Origin: Oscillospiraceae bacterium
GTDB taxonomy: Bacteria > Bacillota > Clostridia > Oscillospirales > Ruminococcaceae
DNA length: 52,524 bases
Reading direction: 5' to 3'
NCBI GenBank assembly: GCA_017828975.1
Contig: JAGAJN010000019.1
Location: 1 to 52,524 of the forward strand
Shown here: positions 7,957 to 16,293 of the stretch, in pieces
Numbering within the stretch: position 1 is the first letter of the stretch
Layout of the letters: every line of letters begins with the position of its first letter
Program-made: the position numbers and the translations under genes
Notes under the pieces: generated by a model
Database searches by the model: none
What the model saw: only the letters and a program-made list of their open reading frames with translations
Told to the model about the DNA's origin: nothing

Positions 7957-8886
7957 TTAAACGCTGGGTACAAGGACTTTCCCCGCCAAAGCCGCCATTG
8001 CTTCCTCCTGCGACGCAAACTGCGCCTTGCCCTTGGGCGAAAGGATAAGTCTGTGAGCCAGCACGGGAACAGCTACCGCCTTAACATCATCGGGTGTGAC
8101 AAAATCCCTGCCGTTGATATATGCAGCCGCCTTTGCCGTCCTGAAAAGCGCAATGGTACCTCTGGGGCTGACACCAAGCCTGATAAGGTCGGTGGAACGG
8201 GTGGCTGCGCAAATAGCAATGATATACTTTCTCACATTTTCCGATACGGTGACACCGTTTCTGACCTTGTCCTGCATATCGCAGATGTCCTTTGCAGTCA
8301 GCACGGCGTCAACGGTCTTTTCGGTGATCTCCTTTTCGCTTCTTGCGAGAATGGAAAGCTCGTCCTCAACTGTGGGATAGCCCATGGACAGCTTCATGAG
8401 AAATCTGTCCATCTGCGCTTCGGGGAGATGATAGGTTCCGTAGGTTTCGACGGGGTTCTGCGTTGCAATGGTCATAAACGGACGGGGGAGAGTGTGTGTC
8501 ACGCCGTCGATACTTATCTGACGCTCCTCCATGACCTCCAGAAGGCTTGACTGGGACTTGGGTGAGGCACGGTTTATCTCGTCCGCCAGCAGGAAATTGC
8601 AGAAGGCTGCGCCCTTGCAGTAGGAGGAGTTGCCGTCCCTGTCTATCATGGTAAATCCCGTAATGTCCGAGGGCATAACGTCGGGGGTCAGCTGGATTCG
8701 GGAGAATTCTCCGTTTACCGATTTTGCCAGCACCGCCGCCAGACGTGTTTTTCCAACGCCGGGCACGTCCTCGATAAGAATGTGTCCCTCCGCCAGCAGC
8801 GCACAGACCGCCAGAGTGACAGTCTGATGCTTGCCCACAATTACCTTTTCAATGTTATCCGTAAGAAGCTGAGTTCTGTTATCCAT
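7957..8886 (-). CDS. MoxR-family AAA+ ATPase
   Basis: About 309 residues. Walker A VPGVGKTR (about residues 38-45), Walker B LLADEINRASPK, sensor-type ATQNPVE and a C-terminal lid domain match MoxR/RavA. It likely acts as a chaperone-like ATPase remodelling the DUF58 and transglutaminase partners. An upstream in-frame TTG at 8907 would overlap the LRR gene's stop. The ATG at 8886 is preferred because AAAGGA lies 8 bases before it. Confidence 0.92.
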   Translation of the reverse strand: MDNRTQLLTDNIEKVIVGKHQTVTLAVCALLAEGHILIEDVPGVGKTRLAAVLAKSVNGEFSRIQLTPDVMPSDITGFTMIDRDGNSSYCKGAAFCNFLLADEINRASPKSQSSLLEVMEERQISIDGVTHTLPRPFMTIATQNPVETYGTYHLPEAQMDRFLMKLSMGYPTVEDELSILARSEKEITEKTVDAVLTAKDICDMQDKVRNGVTVSENVRKYIIAICAATRSTDLIRLGVSPRGTIALFRTAKAAAYINGRDFVTPDDVKAVAVPVLAHRLILSPKGKAQFASQEEAMAALAGKVLVPSV

Positions 8887-8903
8887 ATTGGAATTCCTTT
8901 CCG

Positions 8904-10100
8904 TCAATCCTTCTTATTTTTCTTGATTATGATGACCGTAACAGCTGCCGATACGCCCGATGCGATAAGCACCACAATAACGATTATCAGCACCAGAGTT
9001 CCCGCAGATACTCCACCGCTTGTCTGAGATTCGGTATTGGCGGGAGCGGCTTCGGTAGGCTCTGGTTCGTTGTTTTCGGTTTTCTCGGAAACTGCGGCTT
9101 CGGTTTCAGCCTTGGTTTCCTCTGCTTCTGCCTTGTCATCGGCGGGAGCGGTTTCGGGCGGTACGGGTTCTTCTATGGCTGTGGGTTCTTCCGTTTCACG
9201 ATAATAGTAGGGTTGGTCGGGGTCAACGTCGTATTCAACGGGAGCCTTTGTCCATTCGCCGTCGTCAAAGCCGATAGCGTCGGGGACAGCGTGGACGGTG
9301 GGTCTGCCGTTCTGAGGGAACATTCCGCCGCCGGGTGTGGGAGCGATCTCCGAGTAAAAATATATTCCCTTAAGGCTGTCACAGTCGGCAAAAGCGTTCA
9401 TGCCGATAATATCTACCGTAGGGGGGATATGCAGGTCGGTAAGACCGTAGCAGCGTGTGAAGCAGTTGTCGGGGATAGCCTTGAGTCCCAGAGGAAGGTC
9501 AATGGAGGTAAGGGAACGGCAGTTGTTGAAAACGCCCGGGGAAAGAGTTTTCAGTCCGAGAGGAAGGGTAATATCGGTCAGTCCCTCGCAGTTTTCAAAG
9601 GCATAGTCAAGGATACGCTCAACGCAGTCGGGCATATCTATCTTAGTCAGACGCTTGTTGTTGGCAAGTGCCGCTCTGCCGATCTCCACGGTATTTTTCG
9701 GCAGACTGATATAAGTAAGATTGTTTCTGCTCTGAATGGCATTGTCGGGGAAAACGCCGTTCTCCGCTTCGCAGCCCGAAAGCTCGATAAACTCCAGATT
9801 GGGCAGACCCATGATAGCGCCGTAGTCGTTGGATGCGAGAGTTCCGCTCATTACCGCAAGGCGCTTGATGTTGTTGAAGTCAACGCTGCCCCTTGCCTCG
9901 TCGACAGCGGATTGCAGCTGACCCTTTTCAAAGGATTTTACCACAATAGTGCTGTCGTCCTCTTCGGCGGAAGCAAACACGGAAAACAGCGGCAGCGCAA
10001 TAAATCCCAGCACCATTGCCGCACACATTATAATAACAAGGATCCTTTTTCCAAGGCTTTTTTCCTTTGCGGGATAGACATTTTTCTTTTTACTGCTCAT
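8904..10100 (-). CDS. BspA-type leucine-rich-repeat surface protein
   Basis: 398 residues. There is a basic N-terminus, a membrane helix/signal (~19-45, ending FASA), then about five BspA-type (LRR_5) repeats at residues ~75-235 with the pattern 'FxNCxxLTxIxLPxGLKxI'. A Glu/Pro/Ala/Thr-rich stalk (~275-355) and a C-terminal membrane helix with KKNKKD tail complete it. Both ends look membrane-anchored, unlike free BspA adhesins. The ATG overlaps the preceding stop (ATGA), with AAAGGAGTT as RBS. Co-transcription with the MoxR/DUF58/transglutaminase set suggests it may be a substrate or scaffold, which is inference only. Confidence 0.85.
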   Translation of the reverse strand: MSSKKKNVYPAKEKSLGKRILVIIMCAAMVLGFIALPLFSVFASAEEDDSTIVVKSFEKGQLQSAVDEARGSVDFNNIKRLAVMSGTLASNDYGAIMGLPNLEFIELSGCEAENGVFPDNAIQSRNNLTYISLPKNTVEIGRAALANNKRLTKIDMPDCVERILDYAFENCEGLTDITLPLGLKTLSPGVFNNCRSLTSIDLPLGLKAIPDNCFTRCYGLTDLHIPPTVDIIGMNAFADCDSLKGIYFYSEIAPTPGGGMFPQNGRPTVHAVPDAIGFDDGEWTKAPVEYDVDPDQPYYYRETEEPTAIEEPVPPETAPADDKAEAEETKAETEAAVSEKTENNEPEPTEAAPANTESQTSGGVSAGTLVLIIVIVVLIASGVSAAVTVIIIKKNKKD

Positions 10101-10888
10101 TTTGTATAACTCCTTTCGGGATCAAATCTTCCTGCTACTGTAATGCCCGTCTGATCGAACACCAGCGCAGCCGTTGTCAGGGGACGTTCGGCATAGTTAT
10201 ACGCCGATACAACTTCTCTGCCTATCTTATCGGCAACGTCCTTTGTGAGATTTTCCAGAGCGATGACCGATGATGATGCGGGCGCAAGGACTATGTATTT
10301 TTCCCCCAGCAGCTTGGACATTCTGGGACGGAAATTGTTGCATGCAATAAACGCCGCCGTAAAAACGGGATATTCCGCATCTACCTCCACTGCCTTAAGA
10401 CCGGGGCGAAGCTCAATTACGATGAATTCGCAGTTATCCATAAGCCTGCACATATTCTTGTCGGCGGCGGAGATCGCTACCTCCTTGGGTACTGCCCATC
10501 TTTGCAGATATTTCTCGTCAAACAGCTTTATGTGCATATCGTCAACGGTGCAGACCACTACCTTTTTCAGCCCTGCGGCAAAATCTGCGCTGACCATATG
10601 CTCGGTGACCTCCTCCTCGGGCAGCAGGATATATCTGAGGAATTCCTGACCGTTGGTAAAGGACACCATTCTTGTTTCCGCTTCGGCTTCCTTCTGCAGA
10701 CGGAAAATTATATTTTCTATTTCGTCCGACGAAAGAGCCTCAAATTCACGATAACCCGACAGATCCGCCTTGAATGTGACGTGATTGTCGGTTATTTCAA
10801 AGACGTCGCCGTTTCTGGAAACTATTTTCATTCCCAAACGCTTCAGGACGTTTTTCAGTTCTTTTGTTAATCTATCCGCATACAGCAT
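10097..10888 (-). CDS. Cytosolic protein of unknown function (possibly DUF1444/YtpQ-like)
   Basis: About 263 residues, no signal or membrane segment. The layout (an N-terminal helix, then 'YLQRWAVPKE' and 'CNNFRPRMSKLLGEKYIVLAPASSSVIAL') reminds me of DUF1444/YtpQ proteins, but I cannot confirm it. The first ATG (10915) lies only 9 bases past the -10 box. The ATG at 10888 has GGAGG 10 bases upstream and is the better start. It is the first gene of the six-gene operon and overlaps the LRR gene by 4 bases. Confidence 0.7.
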   Translation of the reverse strand: MLYADRLTKELKNVLKRLGMKIVSRNGDVFEITDNHVTFKADLSGYREFEALSSDEIENIIFRLQKEAEAETRMVSFTNGQEFLRYILLPEEEVTEHMVSADFAAGLKKVVVCTVDDMHIKLFDEKYLQRWAVPKEVAISAADKNMCRLMDNCEFIVIELRPGLKAVEVDAEYPVFTAAFIACNNFRPRMSKLLGEKYIVLAPASSSVIALENLTKDVADKIGREVVSAYNYAERPLTTAALVFDQTGITVAGRFDPERSYTK

Positions 10889-10923
10889 CGGGGGCTGTCC
10901 TCCTTGCATTGTCATATATAATC

Positions 10924-10952
10924 ATTATAACATATTTATTCCTATTTTACAA
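10924..10952 (-). promoter_or_regulatory. Promoter of the MoxR/DUF58/transglutaminase/hydE operon
   Basis: On the minus strand, TTGTAA (10947-10952), a 17-base spacer and TATAAT (10924-10929). Transcription should start near the upstream ATG at 10915, which supports ATG-10888 as the real start. Confidence 0.65.
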
Positions 10953-10976
10953 GAAGAATTTTATAAATAATGCAGA

Positions 10977-11154
10977 GAGTGAAAAGTGAAAAGTGGAGAG
11001 TGAAATTTTCGTTATACTAAACACCATTTAAATCACGGAGAAGAAATCGGCGTAAAAAACTTGCGTATATGGTTTTTTACGCCGAGAGATTCCCGTGATT
11101 AATGGGTGTTTAGTATTAAACACTGCAATTCCACTTTCCACTTTTCACTTTCCA
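10977..11154. repeat. Large palindromic mini-element, copy 1
   Basis: Two ~85-base arms form an imperfect palindrome. The outer arms are degenerate heptamers (AGTGAAA/AGTGGAG style). The inner arms read TACTAAACACC…TCACGG…CGGCGTAAAAAA and return as TTTTTTACGCCG…CCGTGATTAATGGGTGTTTAGTATT. The inner ~107 bases (11013-11119) recur at 12662-12767. It has no coding capacity. It is probably a non-autonomous mobile element (MITE-like), or a structured transcribed repeat. Confidence 0.75.
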
Positions 11155-11262
11155 AATTATAGTAAACGTCATATATATTTCTACCCGCCGAAGGCGGGTA
11201 GAAATATATACCTAACTCAAATTACACTCAAAGTAAAAATATTTTTGTCGTTTACTATAATT
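11155..11262. repeat. Second, different mini-element with 14-bp terminal inverted repeats
   Basis: AATTATAGTAAACG (11155-11168) and CGTTTACTATAATT (11249-11262) are perfect inverted repeats. They bracket an internal hairpin with ATTTCTACCCGCC and GGCGGGTAGAAAT arms. The 108-base unit abuts the palindrome on the left and ends on the last base of the lipoprotein gene's stop codon on the right. The perfect TIRs and lack of ORF suggest a MITE. Confidence 0.7.
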
Positions 11263-12137
11263 CATTCTTCGGTTATTTCTTCGGTGATCTCGGTATCTGC
11301 GGGTTCAATAGCGATTATCTCGCCCTGAATGGCTGACTCGCCGTCCTCCGAGCTTTCGCTTTGGAACGCTTCGGGGTCGGTGAAGTCGGACATCTGATAG
11401 TCGTCAAAATGTGAGATATAGTTCTCGTCGGCGGTATCCGAAAGGCGTGTTACCTCCGCAACGACCTCCGAGGTCACTCCGTCATAGGTGAAGGTTTCGA
11501 TAAATTTCACCAGCGTGCCCTCTTCATCGAACCAGTAGCTGATAATATCGTTTGCGTCCCCGCCGATATAGGAGGATTCCACGGTGTAGGTCTTTCCGTC
11601 AGCTGTCTGTTCGGTGACTGCCATAAAATCCGAAAGCATAGCGCTCAGCTGCTCGCCGAAATAGGTTTTCGGGGTAACGACTGAGATATAGCCCTCGTCC
11701 TTGATGATAATGCCTTCCTTAACGCCGTGGTCATAGGTGTAAACAAGTCCGTTCTCGGCAATAAGGCTCATATCGGACTCTTCGTCATTTGCCCTTGCGC
11801 CGACGATATTTCCGTCGGAGGACATATTCACGGTCATGCTGCTGCCGCTCTGGGAGAGAACGATGGTCATTGTGTAAACGTCCATCGAGCAGACCTTTTC
11901 GATATATTTTCCCGTTTTGGACTTGAAATATGCCACCTGTTCGCCTTCAAGCTCGGGGAGCGGGTCCTTCTGCAGGTCAACTACAATGGTTTCTGCGGTC
12001 GTTTCGGATTCGGAAACGCTCTCGGAAACGGTGGTGTCCGCTGTTGTTTCGGAAACCGTTTCTTCGGTATTTCCGCCCGAGCAGGCTGTAAGGGCAATGC
12101 AGGAAACTGCGATTATTGCGGCAAAAAGCTTTTTCAT
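11262..12137 (-). CDS. Lipoprotein of unknown function
   Basis: 291 residues. A lipoprotein signal ends with LTAC at about Cys19, followed by a Ser/Thr/Glu-rich linker (~20-50) and a ~200-residue domain with alternating beta strands (for example 'GLVYTYDHG', 'KTYTVESSYIGG'), reminiscent of LolA/outer-leaflet lipid-binding folds but unassigned. The acidic tail is ITEEITEE. An in-frame TTG exists at 12152, but ATG-12137 has GGAG 9 bases upstream and starts directly with MKK. The stop codon touches a mini-element, which may have trimmed the original 3' end. Confidence 0.8.
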   Translation of the reverse strand: MKKLFAAIIAVSCIALTACSGGNTEETVSETTADTTVSESVSESETTAETIVVDLQKDPLPELEGEQVAYFKSKTGKYIEKVCSMDVYTMTIVLSQSGSSMTVNMSSDGNIVGARANDEESDMSLIAENGLVYTYDHGVKEGIIIKDEGYISVVTPKTYFGEQLSAMLSDFMAVTEQTADGKTYTVESSYIGGDANDIISYWFDEEGTLVKFIETFTYDGVTSEVVAEVTRLSDTADENYISHFDDYQMSDFTDPEAFQSESSEDGESAIQGEIIAIEPADTEITEEITEE

Positions 12138-12234
12138 TTTTATTATCTCCAATCTTTATGAATTCTTTATAATTCCTTAAGGGTTTCTAAAACGTGTGGG
12201 TATATAATGATAATTGTAAAGGGGGAAGCCCGAA

Positions 12235-12555
12235 ATGAACTGGGTGCTGTATTTTATAGTTTTCTGGCTGCTGTTTGTTATCCCCTATATTTCGAGGAAA
12301 AAACGCAGGCGAATAAAAAGATCTAAAATGAGAAGAAGAAAGGGGCGCAAAGCCATGAGCTATGAGCTTATCAAGAAATTTATCGGAAAGAAATGTATGC
12401 TTCACGGAGAAAATGATTTCACCGTTCCCACGGGAGTTATCCTTACCGTTGAGGACAACTGGGCGGAGATAGAGCTTGAGGACAAAAAGACCAAGCTTGT
12501 CAATCTTGATTATGTTACTCAGATCGAGGAATGGCCCGAGAAAAAGAAAAAATAA
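12235..12555 (+). CDS. Small membrane-anchored basic protein
   Basis: 106 residues: one N-terminal membrane helix (~2-20), a strongly basic segment (RKKRRRIKRSKMRRRKGRK, ~21-39), then a small domain (~42-100) starting MSYELIKKFIGKKCMLHG that looks like an SH3/Sm-like beta barrel ('TVEDNWAEIELEDKKTKLVNLDYVTQIEEW'). The soluble part resembles short Firmicute proteins that occur alone; the internal ATG at 12355 has no clear RBS. GGGGGAA lies before ATG-12235. It may bind nucleic acid or membrane lipids; this is inference. Confidence 0.75.
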   Translation: MNWVLYFIVFWLLFVIPYISRKKRRRIKRSKMRRRKGRKAMSYELIKKFIGKKCMLHGENDFTVPTGVILTVEDNWAEIELEDKKTKLVNLDYVTQIEEWPEKKKK

Positions 12556-12590
12556 CAAAAGCTATTATAACACATTCTTTTGTGTTTGTC

Positions 12591-12624
12591 AAATCGGAGC
12601 AGGATCTTCTTGCTCCGATTTTTT
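12591..12624 (+). terminator. Rho-independent terminator
   Basis: An 11-bp stem AAATCGGAGCA / TGCTCCGATTT with a 9-base loop, followed by TTT. It ends the 12235-12555 gene. Confidence 0.85.
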
Positions 12625-12661
12625 GTGGCAAAATTTCTCTTTCGGCATATTATAAAATGCT

Positions 12662-12767
12662 GTATACTAACCATTTAAATCACGGAGAAGAAATCGGCGT
12701 AAAAAATTTGCGTTTATGATTTTTTACTCCGAGAGATTCCCGTGATTAATGGATGTTTAGTATTACT
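12662..12767. repeat. Palindromic mini-element, copy 2
   Basis: Same inner palindrome as 11013-11119 with scattered changes (for example TTTACTCCG for TTTACGCCG, and GGATG for GGGTG), but without the outer heptamer arms. The right end supplies the sequence just upstream of the DUF2935 gene's RBS. Confidence 0.75.
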
Positions 12768-12790
12768 CTCAAAACAACAAGGAGGAAATT

Positions 12791-13681
12791 ATGAGTAGAG
12801 AAAATTTTGCCGCCGATTCCCTGGAGCTGCACCTGTTTTTCGCTCGGATAATGAAGGAACACTCACTGTTTCTCAGGGCGGGCTTTACCCCCGTAAATGC
12901 GGGATTTGCCCAAAGGTCGGAGCGGTTTGCCAAGGAATTTGAAAAGCTTCTCTGCACCGCAGCCGCCCTTGCGGACGGAAATATCGGCGGAAGGGTGCTG
13001 GACTCGGGGGAGATAGTCACCGAATTCACCCTTACCGCCGAAAGACAGACGGAAAGGCTCACGGGTCTGCCCATTGACAGCAGCATTACCGAGAGGGAGC
13101 TTCGGCTGTCCCGCTGCAAAAAAGAAACCGTTTCCGACGACCTTATCTGCCGTGTACGGCGGCTGAACGATCGGGCACTGGAGCTGGTGAACGGGCTTAT
13201 TTCGCTGAAAGAGGAGATAATCGCCTCGGTGGACGGCTGTCGGATATTTACCGCAAACTATCCCCTGCTTATTGAACATATCCTTCGGGAAGCAAAATTA
13301 TACAGAAAGTATATCAGTATGCCGGAAAAGAACGGCTCTCTGTCCGCCTGCGACGTAAATGATACCGAGTGCTTCTGGAACAGGATAATGATGGAGCACG
13401 CACAGTTTATCAGAGGTCTGCTTGACCCCACAGAAACGGAGCTTATCCGTTCTGCGGATATGTTTGCGGGGGATTATGCCGCCCTTCTTCAGGCTTGCGG
13501 AAATGCGCAGAGCCGTTCTCTTGCCGCCGATTCTATGGCGGAAACAAGGAAATTCAAGGATTTCAAGGCGGCGGGTGCAAAGGGCATAATCGACTGCCGT
13601 ATACGCTCGGTAATACTTCCTCTCCTTGCCGACCACGTTCTCAGAGAGGCTAATCATTTTATCAGGATACTTGAGGAATAG
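12791..13681 (+). CDS. DUF2935 protein (helical, ferritin-like metal-binding fold)
   Basis: 296 residues, all helical, with two related halves: 'LHLFFARIMKEHSLFLRAG' near residue 15 and 'CFWNRIMMEHAQFIRGLLDPTE' near residue 195. The paired Glu/His residues in 'IMxEHxxF' are the presumed metal ligands of DUF2935. 'LPLLADHVLREANHFIRIL' supplies more at the C-terminus. A soluble cytosolic role in metal or redox handling is likely but not established. AAGGAGG lies 7 bases before the ATG. Confidence 0.88.
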   Translation: MSRENFAADSLELHLFFARIMKEHSLFLRAGFTPVNAGFAQRSERFAKEFEKLLCTAAALADGNIGGRVLDSGEIVTEFTLTAERQTERLTGLPIDSSITERELRLSRCKKETVSDDLICRVRRLNDRALELVNGLISLKEEIIASVDGCRIFTANYPLLIEHILREAKLYRKYISMPEKNGSLSACDVNDTECFWNRIMMEHAQFIRGLLDPTETELIRSADMFAGDYAALLQACGNAQSRSLAADSMAETRKFKDFKAAGAKGIIDCRIRSVILPLLADHVLREANHFIRILEE

Positions 13682-13705
13682 GCAGTTTACGGACAAAAGA
13701 TAAAT

Positions 13706-13738
13706 GGGTGTTCCCTTGCTTTCGGCGGGGGAACTCCC
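13706..13738 (+). terminator. Terminator-like hairpin related to dispersed repeat A
   Basis: GGGTGTTCCC (13706-13715) faces GGGGAACTCCC (13728-13738). The sequence is nearly the same as the hairpin within the repeat at 1645. No long T-run follows, so termination is uncertain. Confidence 0.5.
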
Positions 13739-13854
13739 GTCACTAAAAATTCCCACAAAACACTAAAAATTGCACAAATTCCCGAAAAACTCAAACGATT
13801 TCGACATAGGCTTTTACAAAGTTTTTTCGTAATAATTTTCCACCATTTTTTCTA

Positions 13855-13881
13855 TTGACAAATGCGGGGTTTTGGTATAAC
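13855..13881 (+). promoter_or_regulatory. Likely promoter of the MATE exporter gene
   Basis: TTGACA (13855-13860) is followed after 15 bases by TATAAC, or after 17 by TAACCT. The ATG is 35 bases further. Confidence 0.55.
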
Positions 13882-13916
13882 CTATTCAAAGAAATAATTT
13901 GAAAGGGAATTGTAAA

Positions 13917-15290
13917 ATGAAAGAACTTACCTCGGGAAATCCCGCAAAGGTGCTTTTAAGCTTCGCACTGCCCATATTTGTGGGAATGCTGTTTCAGCAG
14001 TTTTACGGAATGATAGATACGGTCATTGTCGGACGGCAGATAGGCGTTGACGCTATTGCCGCCGTGGGTGCGACCACATATATATCAAACCTGCTGATAG
14101 GCTTTATGTCGGGTCTGACCAACGGCTTTGCTATTATCACGGCAAAGCATTTCGGTGCGTCGGACTATGAAAGGCTTCGCCGTGCCGTCGGCGGAACTAT
14201 CGTGCTAGGGCTTATGGTATCTGCGCTGTTTACCGTTGTCAGCAGGATATTTTTAAAGGATTTTCTCCGCCTGCTGAACACTCCCGCAGATATTTTCGAC
14301 ACCTCATACAGCTACATTTCCATAATCCTCACCTTTATGACTGCGGCTATGCTTTACAATATGGCTGCGGGCGTTCTCAGGGCGGTGGGGGACAGCCTTA
14401 CGCCGCTGCTTTTCCTGATGTTTTCGTCATTTCTGAATATCGTCCTTGACCTGCTTTTTATGGCAAAGCTGGGAATGGGCGTTGAGGGTGCGGCGTATGC
14501 TACCGTCATCTCCCAGACTATCTCGTTCATACTCTGCTGCGTTTACATCGTGAGAAAATTTCCCTTTATCCTGCCGGGCATAAAGGAGCTGAAAATTACC
14601 GTTCACGAGGCATTGGAGCTGCTTTCTATGGGACTTTCCATGGCGCTCATGTTCTCCATTGTTGAGGTGGGTTCGCTGGTTTTACAGAGGGCGATAAACT
14701 GTTTCGGAACGGACACTATTGCCGCACACACCGCCGCAAGGAAGCTCAGCAGCATACTTATGCTTCCATTTTCCGCACTGTCCTCGGCAAGTGCGACCTA
14801 TTGCAGCCAGAATCTCGGAGCAAAGAAGAATGACCGCATCGGCAAGGGCGTTAAAAGTGCGGTCATTATCGGTTTTCTATGGTCGGCGGTTGTCCTTTTC
14901 GTGGGATTTGTCCTTGCAGAGCCTATTATCGGGCTGATAACGGGCACGGACGATGAATACATCATAGGCACGGCGTCTATGTATATGCGGGTGAACACGC
15001 CGTTCTATCCCATACTTGCTGTACTCAGCATTACCAGAAGCTCTTTGCAGGGCATCGGAAAGAAGGCTGTGCCGATAGCCAGCAGCTTTATCGAGCTTGG
15101 CGGAAAGGCGGCTGCGGCGTTTTTCCTGACGCCTGTTCTGGGATATTTCGGTGCGATGATATCCGAGCCTATTGTCTGGGCGTTTATGACAATAATACTT
15201 TCCATAGGCTATCTGACCGAGATAAAGAAGCTGAATGTTTCGGCAAGTGAAAATATTATCACGGAGGAGAAAACAAGTGAAGCATATTAA
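13917..15290 (+). CDS. MATE-family multidrug/sodium antiporter
   Basis: 457 residues with about 12 membrane helices in two homologous halves. The opening 'GNPAKVLLSFALPIFVGMLFQQFYGMIDTVIVG' and 'GAAYATVISQ' are typical of the NorM/DinF-like bacterial MATE group. It should export cationic or hydrophobic compounds in exchange for Na+ or H+. An upstream TTG (13899) is in frame, but the ATG at 13917 follows AAAGGGAA and is preferred. It overlaps the start of a 37-codon gene at its 3' end. Confidence 0.93.
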   Translation: MKELTSGNPAKVLLSFALPIFVGMLFQQFYGMIDTVIVGRQIGVDAIAAVGATTYISNLLIGFMSGLTNGFAIITAKHFGASDYERLRRAVGGTIVLGLMVSALFTVVSRIFLKDFLRLLNTPADIFDTSYSYISIILTFMTAAMLYNMAAGVLRAVGDSLTPLLFLMFSSFLNIVLDLLFMAKLGMGVEGAAYATVISQTISFILCCVYIVRKFPFILPGIKELKITVHEALELLSMGLSMALMFSIVEVGSLVLQRAINCFGTDTIAAHTAARKLSSILMLPFSALSSASATYCSQNLGAKKNDRIGKGVKSAVIIGFLWSAVVLFVGFVLAEPIIGLITGTDDEYIIGTASMYMRVNTPFYPILAVLSITRSSLQGIGKKAVPIASSFIELGGKAAAAFFLTPVLGYFGAMISEPIVWAFMTIILSIGYLTEIKKLNVSASENIITEEKTSEAY

Positions 15291-15390
15291 GATAGAAAAA
15301 GTTCCGAAATGGGCGTTGTTTATTTTCTGTCTGCTGTGTATGGCGGGGAGTGCTGTTGCGCTGATATTCGGGAGAAAAAAGAAAAAGTAA
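15277..15390 (+). CDS. 37-residue single-pass membrane peptide
   Basis: GTG start at 15277 with GGAGGA eight bases upstream, inside the end of the MATE gene. The reading is a basic N-terminus (MKHIKIEKVPK), one membrane helix (~12-31) and a positively charged tail (GRKKKK), then TAA. It overlaps the MATE gene by 14 bases, so it is probably translationally coupled and may be a small partner of the transporter. The RBS and helix make a real gene likely despite its size. Confidence 0.65.
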   Translation: MKHIKIEKVPKWALFIFCLLCMAGSAVALIFGRKKKK

Positions 15391-15415
15391 GTGTTCAGAT
15401 TTGGCAAAAATCCCG

Positions 15416-15444
15416 TTGCATTTTATCGGAAAATGTGCTATAAT
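15416..15444 (+). promoter_or_regulatory. Promoter of the SGNH hydrolase gene
   Basis: TTGCAT (15416-15421), a 17-base spacer and TATAAT (15439-15444), 41 bases before the ATG. Confidence 0.75.
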
Positions 15445-15485
15445 TGTTCTGATACAAATAATTCCCATCGAAAGGACGAAAAAAT

Positions 15486-16247
15486 ATGGAATTCTCAAAG
15501 CTTAACTTCGGCGTTGACGGTGACAGTATCACCGCAGGCGAACAGTGGTCATATCACGTTTATAAAAATCTCGGCTTCGCTTCTCATTATAATGTGGGCG
15601 TGGGCAGCGCAGTATGGTACAAGCGCACTTTTGAGAAAAACGGCGTTTCCGTTACGACTCAGAGCTATTCCGACCCTGATTTTGCGGGAATTTCCGACGG
15701 CTGGGAGGATACCGATGATATGTCGGAAATGCAGAAGCGCATGAACAACTGCGCCGTTGTGCATATCGAAAGATTTATCTCCGACGTAAAAAGCGGCAAG
15801 GCACCCGTCCCCGACGTTTTTGCCTTTGCTATGGGCACAAACGACGCTTGGGAATGTATGGGCGACCCCGAAAAAGCCCTCACAGGCAAGGAGCTTGACG
15901 GCAACGAAAATATCGACCTGTTCACCGAAGCGGGCGCAATGAGATGGTGTATTCAGAAGATAATGACCGAGTTCCCCCTTTGCCGTGTTTTCGTGCTGAC
16001 GCCTATCCAGACAGCAACTCCCGAGCATAATGTTAAGGTGGAAAAGACCATTGAGAATATCCGCAAGATCTGCGGCGCAATGTCCGTTCAGGTGGTGGAC
16101 TGCTTCCATGGCTGCGGTATCTGCGAGAAATTCGAGGTCATCGGCGGCACGGGACGCTATCTCAGGGACGGTCTGCACCCCGATGTTCCCGGTCAGACGC
16201 TTCAGGGCGCATTTGCTTCCAAGGAAATTCGCAACAATTTATTTTAA
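15486..16247 (+). CDS. SGNH/GDSL-type hydrolase
   Basis: 253 residues, no signal peptide. Block I is GDSIT with Ser14 as nucleophile, the GTND block lies near residue 118 (AMGTNDAW), and block V is DGLHP near residue 230 with the catalytic Asp and His. The family hydrolyses esters or deacetylates sugars; the substrate is unknown. AAAGGA lies before the ATG. It stands alone between its own promoter and a terminator. Confidence 0.88.
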   Translation: MEFSKLNFGVDGDSITAGEQWSYHVYKNLGFASHYNVGVGSAVWYKRTFEKNGVSVTTQSYSDPDFAGISDGWEDTDDMSEMQKRMNNCAVVHIERFISDVKSGKAPVPDVFAFAMGTNDAWECMGDPEKALTGKELDGNENIDLFTEAGAMRWCIQKIMTEFPLCRVFVLTPIQTATPEHNVKVEKTIENIRKICGAMSVQVVDCFHGCGICEKFEVIGGTGRYLRDGLHPDVPGQTLQGAFASKEIRNNLF

Positions 16248-16253
16248 CGAAAA

Positions 16254-16293
16254 CGTCCCCATCGGTCAGATACGCCAATGGGGACGGATTTTA
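16254..16293. terminator. Bidirectional terminator between SGNH hydrolase and rnhA
   Basis: CGTCCCCAT (16254-16262) pairs with ATGGGGACG (16278-16286), followed by GATTTTAT. On the other strand it ends rnhA. Confidence 0.8.

Noticed and set aside
9213-10109. 298-residue plus-strand frame antisense to the LRR gene
   Set aside because: It mirrors the repeated LRR codons, lacks an RBS and ends inside the neighbouring gene start.
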